This document shows, piece by piece, positions 1 through 5,235 of a stretch of DNA of 5,235 nt (positions within the stretch are counted from its first letter, which is position 1; each line of letters opens with the position of its first letter). Below the pieces are notes generated by a model. The model did not search any database. It saw only the letters and a list, made by a program, of their open reading frames with translations, and was not told the DNA's origin. The DNA comes from Gammaproteobacteria bacterium (GTDB lineage Bacteria > Pseudomonadota > Gammaproteobacteria > S144-34): the NCBI GenBank assembly GCA_015487895.1, contig WFOW01000306.1:1-5235 (forward strand). Direction: 5' to 3'. The position numbers and the translations under genes were made by a program.

Positions 1-1264
1 GCACTTCGGCGCGCGCCTCGACGAGATCAACGTCTACGTGACCGCCGTCGGGGCGGTGACGCTCGCCACCAGCGTCCTCGTGCGCAGGCGCTGGCCGCGG
101 CTGCCGCACATGCTCGTCGCCATGATCGCGGGAAGCGTCTTCGCCGTCGCGCTCGAGGCCGCGGTCGGCGCCGGACGCGCGGGGATCGCCAAGGTCGGCG
201 CGCTCCCTGCCAGCCTCCCGCCGCTCTCCAGCCCCGAGTTCGACTGGAAGACCATGCGCGAGCTCGCGCCCGCGGCGCTCGCCATGACGCTGTTCGCCCT
301 GACCGAAGCGGTCTCCATCGCGCGCTCCATCGCCGCCCGCGCCGGCTACCAGATCGACGGCAACCAGGAGTTCATCGGCCAGGGGCTGTCGAACATCGTC
401 GGCAGCTTCTTCTCGGGCTACGTGGCCACCGGCTCCTTCAACCGCAGCGCCCTCAACTACGCCGCCGGCGCGCGCACGCCGGTCGCGGCGGTGCTCGCCG
501 GCGTGCTGCTCATGGGCATCGTCGTCGCGGTGGCCCCGCTGGTGGCCTACCTGCCGAACGCGGCGATGGCGGCGATCCTGTTCGTGGTCGCCTGGGGGCT
601 CATCGACCTCAAGCACATCCGCCACATCCTCAGGGCGAGCCGCTCCGACACGGCGGTGCTCGCCACCACCTTCTTCGGCGCGCTCTTCCTCGACCTGGAG
701 TTCGCCATCCTCGCCGGCGTCATCCTTTCGCTGGTCCTCTACCTGATGCGCACCTCGCACCCGCGCATCCTGCCGCGCGTGCCGGACCCGCGCCTGCCCA
801 AGCGGCAGTTCAACACCGACCCGTCGCTGCCCGAGTGCCCGCAGCTCAAGATGGTGCGCATCGACGGCTCGCTGTTCTTCGGGGCGGTGCCGCACGTGCA
901 GGAGACGCTGTCCGAGTACGAGCGCGAGAGGCCCGAGCAGCGCCACCTGCTGCTGCTCATGCAGGGGGTCAACTTCGCCGACGTCGCCGGCGCGGAATTC
1001 CTCGCGCACGAGGCCGAGCGCCGGCGCGCGCGCGGCGGCGGACTCTACCTCTACCGCGTCAAGGAGGGCGTGATGGAGGTGCTGCGCCGCGGCGGCTACA
1101 TCGAGACCATCGGCGAGGAGAACTGCTTCCGCAGCAAGACCGAGGCCATCGGCCACATCGTGCGCCGGCTCGACCCGGAGGTCTGCCGCCGCTGCACCGC
1201 GCGCATCTTCAAGGAGTGCGAGAGCCTGCCGGGCCCGCAGCAGGAGGCGCCGCGGGCGGGATGA
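1..1264 (+). CDS. SulP-family anion permease with STAS domain, C-terminal part (5' partial)
   Basis: Inner-membrane SulP (SLC26-like) anion transporter; substrate (sulfate, bicarbonate, dicarboxylate or other) cannot be read from this part. The frame is open to the left edge (first full codon at 2, reading HFGARLDEI), so the GTG at 38 is internal and the start lies upstream. Counting that codon as residue 1, 420 residues are visible. Hydrophobic helices fill about residues 11-245, with the family-typical stretch [15 protein letters not shown] at 121-135 and GSFNRSALN at 144-152. A cytoplasmic STAS domain follows at about 280-392. Its loop reads [11 protein letters not shown] around D327 and lacks the Ser/Thr often found there. 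The protein ends in a tail with Cys codons at 1184, 1193 and 1217 (C-x2-C-x7-C). Family length is usually 500-600 residues, so roughly a quarter to a third is missing. The next gene starts 80 bases downstream and may have its own promoter. The family call is secure. Confidence 0.93.
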   Translation, partial: HFGARLDEINVYVTAVGAVTLATSVLVRRRWPRLPHMLVAMIAGSVFAVALEAAVGAGRAGIAKVGALPASLPPLSSPEFDWKTMRELAPAALAMTLFALTEAVSIARSIAARAGYQIDGNQEFIGQGLSNIVGSFFSGYVATGSFNRSALNYAAGARTPVAAVLAGVLLMGIVVAVAPLVAYLPNAAMAAILFVVAWGLIDLKHIRHILRASRSDTAVLATTFFGALFLDLEFAILAGVILSLVLYLMRTSHPRILPRVPDPRLPKRQFNTDPSLPECPQLKMVRIDGSLFFGAVPHVQETLSEYERERPEQRHLLLLMQGVNFADVAGAEFLAHEAERRRARGGGLYLYRVKEGVMEVLRRGGYIETIGEENCFRSKTEAIGHIVRRLDPEVCRRCTARIFKECESLPGPQQEAPRAG

Positions 1265-1302
1265 GCCCGCCGGGGGGCGCCCTGCCTGGCACGCGGGCGG
1301 GC
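1265..1302 (+). terminator. Weak terminator-like inverted repeat after the SulP gene
   Basis: GCCCGCC at 1265-1271 is perfectly complementary to GGCGGGC at 1296-1302, enclosing a 24-base loop that itself contains the palindrome GGGCGCCC (1275-1282). The left arm begins on the base after the SulP stop codon. There is no T-run after the right arm, and a 7-bp GC stem can arise by chance at this base composition, so an intrinsic terminator is only possible. Confidence 0.2.
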
Positions 1303-1316
1303 CGCTGTCGCACAAT
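1286..1316 (+). promoter_or_regulatory. Possible sigma-70-type promoter for the rlmI-lgt-thyA-folA block
   Basis: CACAAT at 1311-1316 matches four of six bases of the TATAAT -10 box and is the only A/T-rich spot in the gap. CTGGCA at 1286-1291 matches four of six bases of TTGACA, but the spacer is 19 bases, longer than the preferred 17. A transcript would begin near 1323 and leave about 20 bases of leader with the Shine-Dalgarno GGAGA at 1333 before the TTG at 1345. The ATG inside the -10-like box (1315) would then lie upstream of the transcript. Position and layout support it; the -35 is weak. Confidence 0.35.
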
Positions 1317-1332
1317 GTGGCCCCCGGCCGAT

Positions 1333-1337
1333 GGAGA
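1333..1337 (+). promoter_or_regulatory. Ribosome binding site deciding a TTG start for rlmI
   Basis: GGAGA lies 7 bases before the in-frame TTG at 1345. The alternative in-frame ATG at 1315 has no comparable purine-rich site at the right distance; upstream of it are only GC-rich bases and CTGTCGCACA. This favours TTG as the start. Confidence 0.55.
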
Positions 1338-1344
1338 CCCTTCC

Positions 1345-2571
1345 TTGAGCGCGCCCGCACCATCCGCCGCCCCGCCGCCGCGCTTCCGGCCGCTGCGGCT
1401 GCGCCCGCGCGAGGAGCGGCGCATCCGCGCCGGCCATCCGTGGGTCTACAGCAACGAGGTGGACACCCGCGCCACGCCGCTCGCCGCCTTCGAGCCGGGC
1501 GAGCCGGTCGAGGTGCAGGCCGCCGACGGGCGCTTCCTCGGCACCGGCTACGTCAACCCGCACTCGCTCATCTGCGCGCGCATCGCGAGCCGCGACCGCC
1601 GCCACCCCTTCTCGCGCTCGCTGATCGTCCATCGCCTCAAGGTGGCCCTCGGCCTGCGCGAGCGCCTGTTCGAGGGGCCCTGGTACCGGCTCGCGCACGC
1701 CGAGGGCGACCGCCTGCCGGGCCTCGTGGTGGACCGCTACGGCGACGTGCTGGTGGCGCAGCTCAACACCGCCGGGATGGAGCGCGCGCGCGAGGACGTC
1801 CTCGCCGCCCTCGAGAAGGTGCTGCGCCCGCGCGCGGTGGTGCTGCGCAACGACAGCCCCGTGCGCGAGCTCGAGGGCCTGCCGCGCGCGGTCGAGGTCG
1901 CCCGCGGCGAGCCCCCCGCGGAGGTGGAGGTCGAGGAGGCGGGGCTGCGCTTCCGCGTGCCGCTCCTCGGCGGCCAGAAGACCGGCTGGTTCTACGACCA
2001 GCGCGACAACCGCCTGCGGCTCGCGCGCTACGCGCGCGGCGCGCGCGTGCTCGACCTCTTCAGCTACGCCGGCGGCTGGGGCATCCGCGCCGCGGCCTGC
2101 GGCGCCGAGTCCGTGCTGTGCGTGGACAGCTCCGAGGCGGCGCTGGCGCGCGTGGCGGAGAACGCGCGCCTCAACGGCGTCGCCGAGCGCGTGCGCACCC
2201 TGCGCGCCGACGCCTTCGAGGCGCTGGCGGCGCTGCGCGCCGAGCGCGCGCGCTTCGACCTCGTCGTGCTCGACCCGCCCGCCTTCGTCCGGCGCCGGCG
2301 CGACCTCGGGGCGGGCATCGAGGCCTACCGCAGGCTCAACCGCATGGCCATGCAGGTGCTGGCCAAGGACGGCTTCCTCGTCACCTGCTCGTGCTCCTAC
2401 CATCTGGACCGCGCGCGCTTTCTCGCCCTCGTGCACGAGGCCGCGCGCCACGTGGACCGCAACCTCCAGCTCCTCGAGCGCGGGCACCAGGCGCCGGACC
2501 ACCCGGTGCACCCCGCGGTGCCCGAGACCGACTACCTCAAGTGCCTGGTGCTGCGCGTGAGCCTGGCCTGA
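1345..2571 (+). CDS. rlmI: RlmI-like class I SAM-dependent 23S rRNA (cytosine-5) methyltransferase
   Basis: Cytoplasmic enzyme of the RlmI/COG1092 family, which in E. coli makes m5C1962 in 23S rRNA using S-adenosylmethionine. From the TTG at 1345 the product has 408 residues; E. coli RlmI has about 396. An N-terminal PUA-type RNA-binding domain spans about residues 17-100 (GHPWVYS at 30-36). A linking domain carries [15 protein letters not shown], as in E. coli. The catalytic half has the family signature [14 protein letters not shown] (210-223), the SAM-binding motif [12 protein letters not shown] (235-246), DPPAF (310-314) and CSCS (348-351), in which C350 aligns with the expected catalytic cysteine. 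The E. coli protein has Phe where this one has C348. The ATG at 1315 would add ten residues ([10 protein letters not shown]) but has a poorer ribosome site. The stop overlaps the lgt start by one base. Family certain; the exact target base is inferred from homology, and a paralogous specificity is possible. Confidence 0.88.
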   Translation: MSAPAPSAAPPPRFRPLRLRPREERRIRAGHPWVYSNEVDTRATPLAAFEPGEPVEVQAADGRFLGTGYVNPHSLICARIASRDRRHPFSRSLIVHRLKVALGLRERLFEGPWYRLAHAEGDRLPGLVVDRYGDVLVAQLNTAGMERAREDVLAALEKVLRPRAVVLRNDSPVRELEGLPRAVEVARGEPPAEVEVEEAGLRFRVPLLGGQKTGWFYDQRDNRLRLARYARGARVLDLFSYAGGWGIRAAACGAESVLCVDSSEAALARVAENARLNGVAERVRTLRADAFEALAALRAERARFDLVVLDPPAFVRRRRDLGAGIEAYRRLNRMAMQVLAKDGFLVTCSCSYHLDRARFLALVHEAARHVDRNLQLLERGHQAPDHPVHPAVPETDYLKCLVLRVSLA

Positions 2572-3365
2572 TGCTGCGCCACCCCGGCTTCGACCCCGTC
2601 GCCGTCGAGATCGGCCCCCTCAAGGTGCGCTGGTACGGGCTCATGTACGTGCTCGGCTTCCTCGCCGCCTGGTGGCTGGGCCGCCGGCGGGCCGCGCGTC
2701 CGGGCTCGGGCTGGCGGGCGGAGGAGATCGGCGACCTGCTGGTCTATGCGGCCTTCGGCGTCATACTCGGCGGGCGCGTCGGCTACGTGCTGTTCTACGG
2801 GCTGGACGCCTTCCTCGCCGATCCGCTCATGGCGCTCCGGATCTGGGAGGGCGGCATGTCCTTCCACGGCGGGCTCCTCGGCGTCATGGCGGCGCTGTGG
2901 CTCTACGGGCGCCGCACCGGGCGCGGCTTCTGGGCGGTGGCCGACTTCTGCGCGCCGCTGGTGCCGCCGGGGCTCCTCTTCGGGCGCATCGGCAACTTCA
3001 TCAACGGCGAGCTGTGGGGGCGGCCCACGGACCTGCCCTGGGGCATGGTCTTTCCGCTCGCCGGGCCCGAGCCGCGCCATCCCTCGCAGCTCTACGAGGC
3101 GGCGCTGGAAGGGCTGGCGCTGTTCGCCCTGCTGTGGTGGTTCACCGCGCGTCCGCGTCCGCCCATGGCGGCCTCCGGCCTGTTCCTCGCGCTCTACGGC
3201 AGCTTCCGCTTCCTGGTGGAGTTCGTGCGCGAGCCCGATCCCCAGCTCGGCTTCGTCGCCTTCGGCTGGCTGACCATGGGCCAGCTCCTGTCGCTGCCGA
3301 TGGTGGCGGGGGGACTGGCGCTGCTGTGGTGGGCCTACCGGCGCGCATCGAGGGAGGGCGGATGA
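2571..3365 (+). CDS. lgt: Prolipoprotein diacylglyceryl transferase
   Basis: Integral inner-membrane enzyme that transfers diacylglyceryl from phosphatidylglycerol to the lipobox cysteine of prolipoproteins, the first step of lipoprotein maturation before LspA. The product has 264 residues, within the family range (E. coli about 291). Visible landmarks are RWYGLMY (20-26) at the first helix, GGMSFHGG with H99, the Lgt signature [13 protein letters not shown] (138-150) with R139 and N142, HPSQLYEA (170-177), and [12 protein letters not shown] with R213 near the last catalytic-face arginine. Hydrophobic segments at roughly 20-38, 50-72, 98-115, 118-138, 176-195, 200-217 and 232-255 give seven membrane helices as in E. 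coli Lgt. The ATG at 2571 shares its A with the rlmI stop (TGATG). No strong Shine-Dalgarno precedes it, which suggests translational coupling to rlmI. The stop overlaps thyA by four bases. All family landmarks are present. Confidence 0.97.
   Translation: MLRHPGFDPVAVEIGPLKVRWYGLMYVLGFLAAWWLGRRRAARPGSGWRAEEIGDLLVYAAFGVILGGRVGYVLFYGLDAFLADPLMALRIWEGGMSFHGGLLGVMAALWLYGRRTGRGFWAVADFCAPLVPPGLLFGRIGNFINGELWGRPTDLPWGMVFPLAGPEPRHPSQLYEAALEGLALFALLWWFTARPRPPMAASGLFLALYGSFRFLVEFVREPDPQLGFVAFGWLTMGQLLSLPMVAGGLALLWWAYRRASREGG
3352..3357 (+). promoter_or_regulatory. Shine-Dalgarno of thyA embedded in the end of lgt
   Basis: GGGAGG lies 4 bases before the thyA ATG at 3362, within the last codons of lgt (which encode its REGG end). 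thyA can therefore recruit ribosomes itself as well as by the ATGA overlap, unlike lgt and folA, which have only weak sites. Confidence 0.6.
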
Positions 3366-4195
3366 GACAGTACCTGGATCTCATGCGGCACGTGCTCGAG
3401 CACGGCGTGCGCAGGGAGGACCGCACCGGCACGGGCACGCTCAGCATCTTCGGCTGGCAGATGCGCTTCGATCTCGCCGAGGGCTTTCCCGCGGTCACCA
3501 CCAAGCGCCTGCACCTGCGCTCGATCATCCACGAGCTGCTGTGGTTCCTGCGCGGCGAGACCAACATCCGCTACCTGCACGAGCACGGCGTGACCATCTG
3601 GGACGAATGGGCCACGGAGGACGGCGAGCTCGGCCCCATCTACGGGCGCCAGTGGCGCGCCTGGCGCACGCCCGACGGGCGCGTGGTCGACCAGATCGCC
3701 CAGGCGGTGGAGCAGATCCGCACCCGTCCGCACTCGCGGCGCATCCTGGTGAGCGCCTGGAACGTGGCGGACCTCCCGGACGAGGGGATGAGCCCGCAGG
3801 ACAACGTGCGCGCCGGCCGCATGGCGCTCGCGCCCTGCCACACCTTCTTCCAGTTCTACGTGGCCGAGGGCAGGCTCTCGTGCCAGCTCTACCAGCGCAG
3901 CGCCGACATCTTTCTCGGCCTTCCCTGCAACATCGCCTCCTATGCCCTGCTGACCATGATGGTGGCGCAGGTGACGGGCCTCCGGCCGGGCGAGCTCGTC
4001 CACACCCTGGGCGACGCGCACCTGTACCTCAACCACCTGGAGCAGGCGCGCACCCAGCTCGCGCGCGAGCCGCGCCCGCTGCCGCGCATGCGCATCAACC
4101 CCGAGGTGCGCGACCTCTTCGCCTTCCGCTACGAGGACTTCGAGCTGGTCGGCTACGACCCCCACCCGCCCATCAAGGCGCCGGTGGCGGTGTGA
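3362..4195 (+). CDS. thyA: Thymidylate synthase
   Basis: Cytoplasmic enzyme converting dUMP plus 5,10-methylene-tetrahydrofolate to dTMP plus dihydrofolate, the de novo source of thymidylate. The product has 277 residues, 13 more than the 264 of E. coli ThyA. It aligns without gaps to E. coli numbering up to residue 138: REDRTGTGT places the phosphate-binding arginine at R21, and SRR gives R126 and R127. Between SAWNVADL and MALAPCH there is a 13-residue insertion (about 139-151, [13 protein letters not shown]). After it the catalytic cysteine is C159 (E. coli C146), D182 is in RSADIFLG, N190 in LPCNIASY, and H220 and Y222 in GDAHLYLNH. The end, [12 protein letters not shown], is the normal family end, so the gene is complete. 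The start ATG overlaps the lgt stop as ATGA and has a good Shine-Dalgarno. All active-site residues are present, so it should be active. Confidence 0.98.
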   Translation: MRQYLDLMRHVLEHGVRREDRTGTGTLSIFGWQMRFDLAEGFPAVTTKRLHLRSIIHELLWFLRGETNIRYLHEHGVTIWDEWATEDGELGPIYGRQWRAWRTPDGRVVDQIAQAVEQIRTRPHSRRILVSAWNVADLPDEGMSPQDNVRAGRMALAPCHTFFQFYVAEGRLSCQLYQRSADIFLGLPCNIASYALLTMMVAQVTGLRPGELVHTLGDAHLYLNHLEQARTQLAREPRPLPRMRINPEVRDLFAFRYEDFELVGYDPHPPIKAPVAV

Positions 4196-4199
4196 GCGG

Positions 4200-4754
4200 A
4201 TGGGTGCCCGCCCGCGCGTGACCCTGGTGGCGGCGGTGGCGCGCAACGGCGTCATCGGCCGCGGCGGGGCGCTCCCGTGGCGCCTGCCCGCGGACCTGCG
4301 CCGTTTCCGCGCGGTCACCTGGGGGCACCCCGTGGTGATGGGCCGGCGCACCTGGGAGTCCATCGGCCGGCCGCTCCCGGGCCGGCGCAACATCGTCGTC
4401 ACCCGACGGCGCGGCTACCGCGCCCCCGGGGCGGAGGTCGTCCCCTCGCCGCAGGCCGCGCTCGCGGCGGCCGCCGGTGCCGGCGAGGTCATGGTCATCG
4501 GCGGCGCCGAGGTCTACGCGGCCTTCCTGCCGCTCGCCGACCGCATCCTGCTCACGGAGGTCGAGGCCGAGCCCGAGGGCGACACCTTCTTCCCGCGCCT
4601 CGATCCCGGCGAGTGGCGCGAGACGGCCCGCGAGCGCCATCCGGCCGACGCCGAGAACCCCTTCGCCTGCAGCTTCGTCACGCTGGAGCGTGCCTCGCGG
4701 GAGGCGGCGCGCGGGGGACAGGGGGCGGGCGCCGGAGGCGCACGGAACGGGTGA
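4200..4754 (+). CDS. folA: Dihydrofolate reductase
   Basis: Cytoplasmic NADPH-dependent enzyme reducing dihydrofolate to tetrahydrofolate; it recycles the dihydrofolate made by ThyA, encoded 4 bases upstream. The product has 184 residues; E. coli FolA has 159. The core begins RVTLVAAVARNGVIG, followed by LPWRLPADLRRF with the catalytic acid D32 (E. coli D27) and F36, then MGRRTWESIGRPLPGRRN for NADPH binding, IGGAEVY at 100-106, and LLTEVEAEPEGDTFFP. The E. coli-like core ends at LER (about residue 164). The last 20 residues are a low-complexity Ala/Gly/Arg tail. The ATG at 4200 gives a six-residue lead over the E. coli start; the GTG at 4218 is an alternative that would align with it. Neither has a strong Shine-Dalgarno, consistent with coupling to thyA. 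This is the last plus-strand gene of the block; no apaH follows. Confidence 0.96.
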   Translation: MGARPRVTLVAAVARNGVIGRGGALPWRLPADLRRFRAVTWGHPVVMGRRTWESIGRPLPGRRNIVVTRRRGYRAPGAEVVPSPQAALAAAAGAGEVMVIGGAEVYAAFLPLADRILLTEVEAEPEGDTFFPRLDPGEWRETARERHPADAENPFACSFVTLERASREAARGGQGAGAGGARNG

Positions 4755-4767
4755 CGGCCGGCGGTGG

Positions 4768-4792
4768 GCCGGCCTGCGGGAGGAAGGCCGGC
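4768..4792. terminator. GC hairpin between convergent genes, possible bidirectional terminator
   Basis: GCCGGCCT at 4768-4775 and AGGCCGGC at 4785-4792 form a perfect 8-bp stem around a 9-base loop (GCGGGAGGA), starting 13 bases after the folA stop. No T-run follows on either strand, so it is not a classical intrinsic terminator. A third GGCCGGC copy at 4756-4762 could form competing pairs. The rest of the 96-base gap (4755-4850) shows only a 5-bp hairpin at 4820-4833. The position between convergent genes is what favours a terminator role. Confidence 0.35.
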
Positions 4793-4850
4793 ATCGCGCG
4801 CCGCCGCCCGCGCGCAGGACGGCGGGGACGCCGCTGGGTGGCCGGGCCGA

Positions 4851-5235
4851 TCAGGCGGCGCCTGCGCCCTCGGCGAGCACGCGCTCGATGATGGCGTCCA
4901 CGGCCGGGTCGCCGTGGCGGATGGCGGCGAGCAGCGCGCGGGCGCGCGGCGAGAGGCGCCGCCAGCCCCAGCGCGCGCGCCGCAGGGCCTCGGCCTCGCC
5001 CTCGCGCGCGAGGTAGAGCGGCAGGTTGGTGTCGTAGAAGGAGAGGCTGTCGGCGTCGCGCAGGAGGTCGGCGCGCGCATCGCCGCCGGACTCGTGCCGC
5101 GCGACCAGCCGGCAGGCCTCGCGCACCAGCGGCTCGGGGGCGCCGCAGCCGCGCAGGATGCGCTCGAGCACGCGCGCGCCGTTGCGCGCGTGCGCGGCCT
5201 TGAAGGCGTCGTAGTCGTCGAAATCGGCGCGGCGC
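4851..5235 (-). CDS. HD-domain-like protein of unknown function, C-terminal part (5' partial)
   Basis: The stop is TGA at 4853-4851 on the minus strand, and the frame stays open to the right edge, so the start lies outside the window. The GTG at 5171 is probably internal, because the residues before it (FDDYDAFKAAHARNGAR) look like real protein and continue the same helical pattern. 127 residues are visible. Counting from the edge, H15 (KAAHARNG), H47-E48 (LVARHESGGD) and D60/D62 (LLRDADSLSFYDTN) have the order and spacing of HD-superfamily metal ligands, with HE in place of HD. The segment after it, NLPLYLAREG and RWGWRRLSPRARAL, looks conserved but is not a motif I can assign. No membrane helix or signal is visible. 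Many HD proteins are phosphohydrolases, but no substrate can be proposed. It converges on folA. Coding is likely; the HD assignment is moderate. Confidence 0.7.
   Translation of the reverse strand, partial: RRADFDDYDAFKAAHARNGARVLERILRGCGAPEPLVREACRLVARHESGGDARADLLRDADSLSFYDTNLPLYLAREGEAEALRRARWGWRRLSPRARALLAAIRHGDPAVDAIIERVLAEGAGAA

Noticed and set aside
38..40. GTG as the start of the SulP gene
   Set aside because: The frame continues upstream to the window edge with sensible residues, and about a quarter to a third of a normal SulP protein would be missing; it is an internal valine.
835..1344. Upstream extension of the rlmI frame overlapping the SulP gene
   Set aside because: The added residues are Arg/Ala/Pro-rich out-of-frame translation of the STAS domain; homology to RlmI begins only around LRLRPREE, and TTG 1345 has a ribosome site.
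1096..2511. 471-codon open frame on the minus strand antisense to rlmI
   Set aside because: Its product is rich in Ala, Arg, His and Val without any motif, and it mirrors the high-GC codon use of the well-supported rlmI. It is a shadow frame.
1317..2570. Upstream extension of the lgt frame through rlmI, which would give a 682-residue protein
   Set aside because: The extra part is Arg/Pro/Ala shadow translation of rlmI; the Lgt family N-terminus begins at the ATG at 2571.
3335..4402. 355-codon minus-strand open frame antisense to thyA and folA
   Set aside because: Low-complexity composition, no recognisable domain, and the opposite strand holds two certain genes.
4820..4833. Short hairpin CGGCG-GGGA-CGCCG upstream of the HD-like gene's stop on the minus-strand downstream side
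   Set aside because: Only 5 bp with no T-run on either strand; expected by chance in sequence this GC-rich, so not called as a terminator.

Overview
This is a very GC-rich window. Codon third positions are almost all G or C, so long open frames appear by chance on both strands. The gene content looks like ordinary chromosome of a proteobacterium. The lgt-thyA-folA order and the close match of each product to the E. coli type suggest a high-GC gammaproteobacterium, possibly Chromatiales/Ectothiorhodospiraceae-like; the family is only a guess. I see no mobile element, CRISPR array, tRNA or rRNA.

Layout. (1) Positions 1-1264, plus strand: the C-terminal part of a SulP-family anion permease with a STAS domain and an unusual cysteine-rich tail; its 5' end is outside the window. 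(2) 1265-1344: a short gap with a weak terminator-like inverted repeat, a possible promoter (-10-like CACAAT at 1311-1316) and a good Shine-Dalgarno at 1333-1337. (3) 1345-4754, plus strand: a compact four-gene block, rlmI-like rRNA methyltransferase, lgt, thyA and folA. The junctions are a 1-base overlap (TGATG), a 4-base overlap (ATGA) and a 4-base gap, so the block is very probably one operon with translational coupling. (4) 4755-4850: a 96-base gap between convergent genes holding a perfect 8-bp GC hairpin. (5) 4851-5235, minus strand: the C-terminal part of an HD-domain-like protein that I cannot name, running off the right edge.

How the genes work together. ThyA makes dTMP from dUMP and turns methylene-tetrahydrofolate into dihydrofolate; FolA reduces that dihydrofolate back to tetrahydrofolate, so the two form a two-step cycle. 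Lgt attaches diacylglyceryl to prolipoproteins at the inner membrane; its linkage to thyA is an old conserved neighbourhood rather than a shared pathway. The RlmI-like enzyme would methylate 23S rRNA. The SulP permease and the HD-like protein show no evident functional link to the block.

I did not find a novel system. The points worth a second look are modest: the SulP Cys tail, the altered STAS loop, the TTG start and promoter of rlmI, the inclusion of rlmI in the lgt-thyA-folA block, a 13-residue insertion in ThyA, the FolA tail, the intergenic GGCCGGC repeats, and the unnamed HD-like protein.
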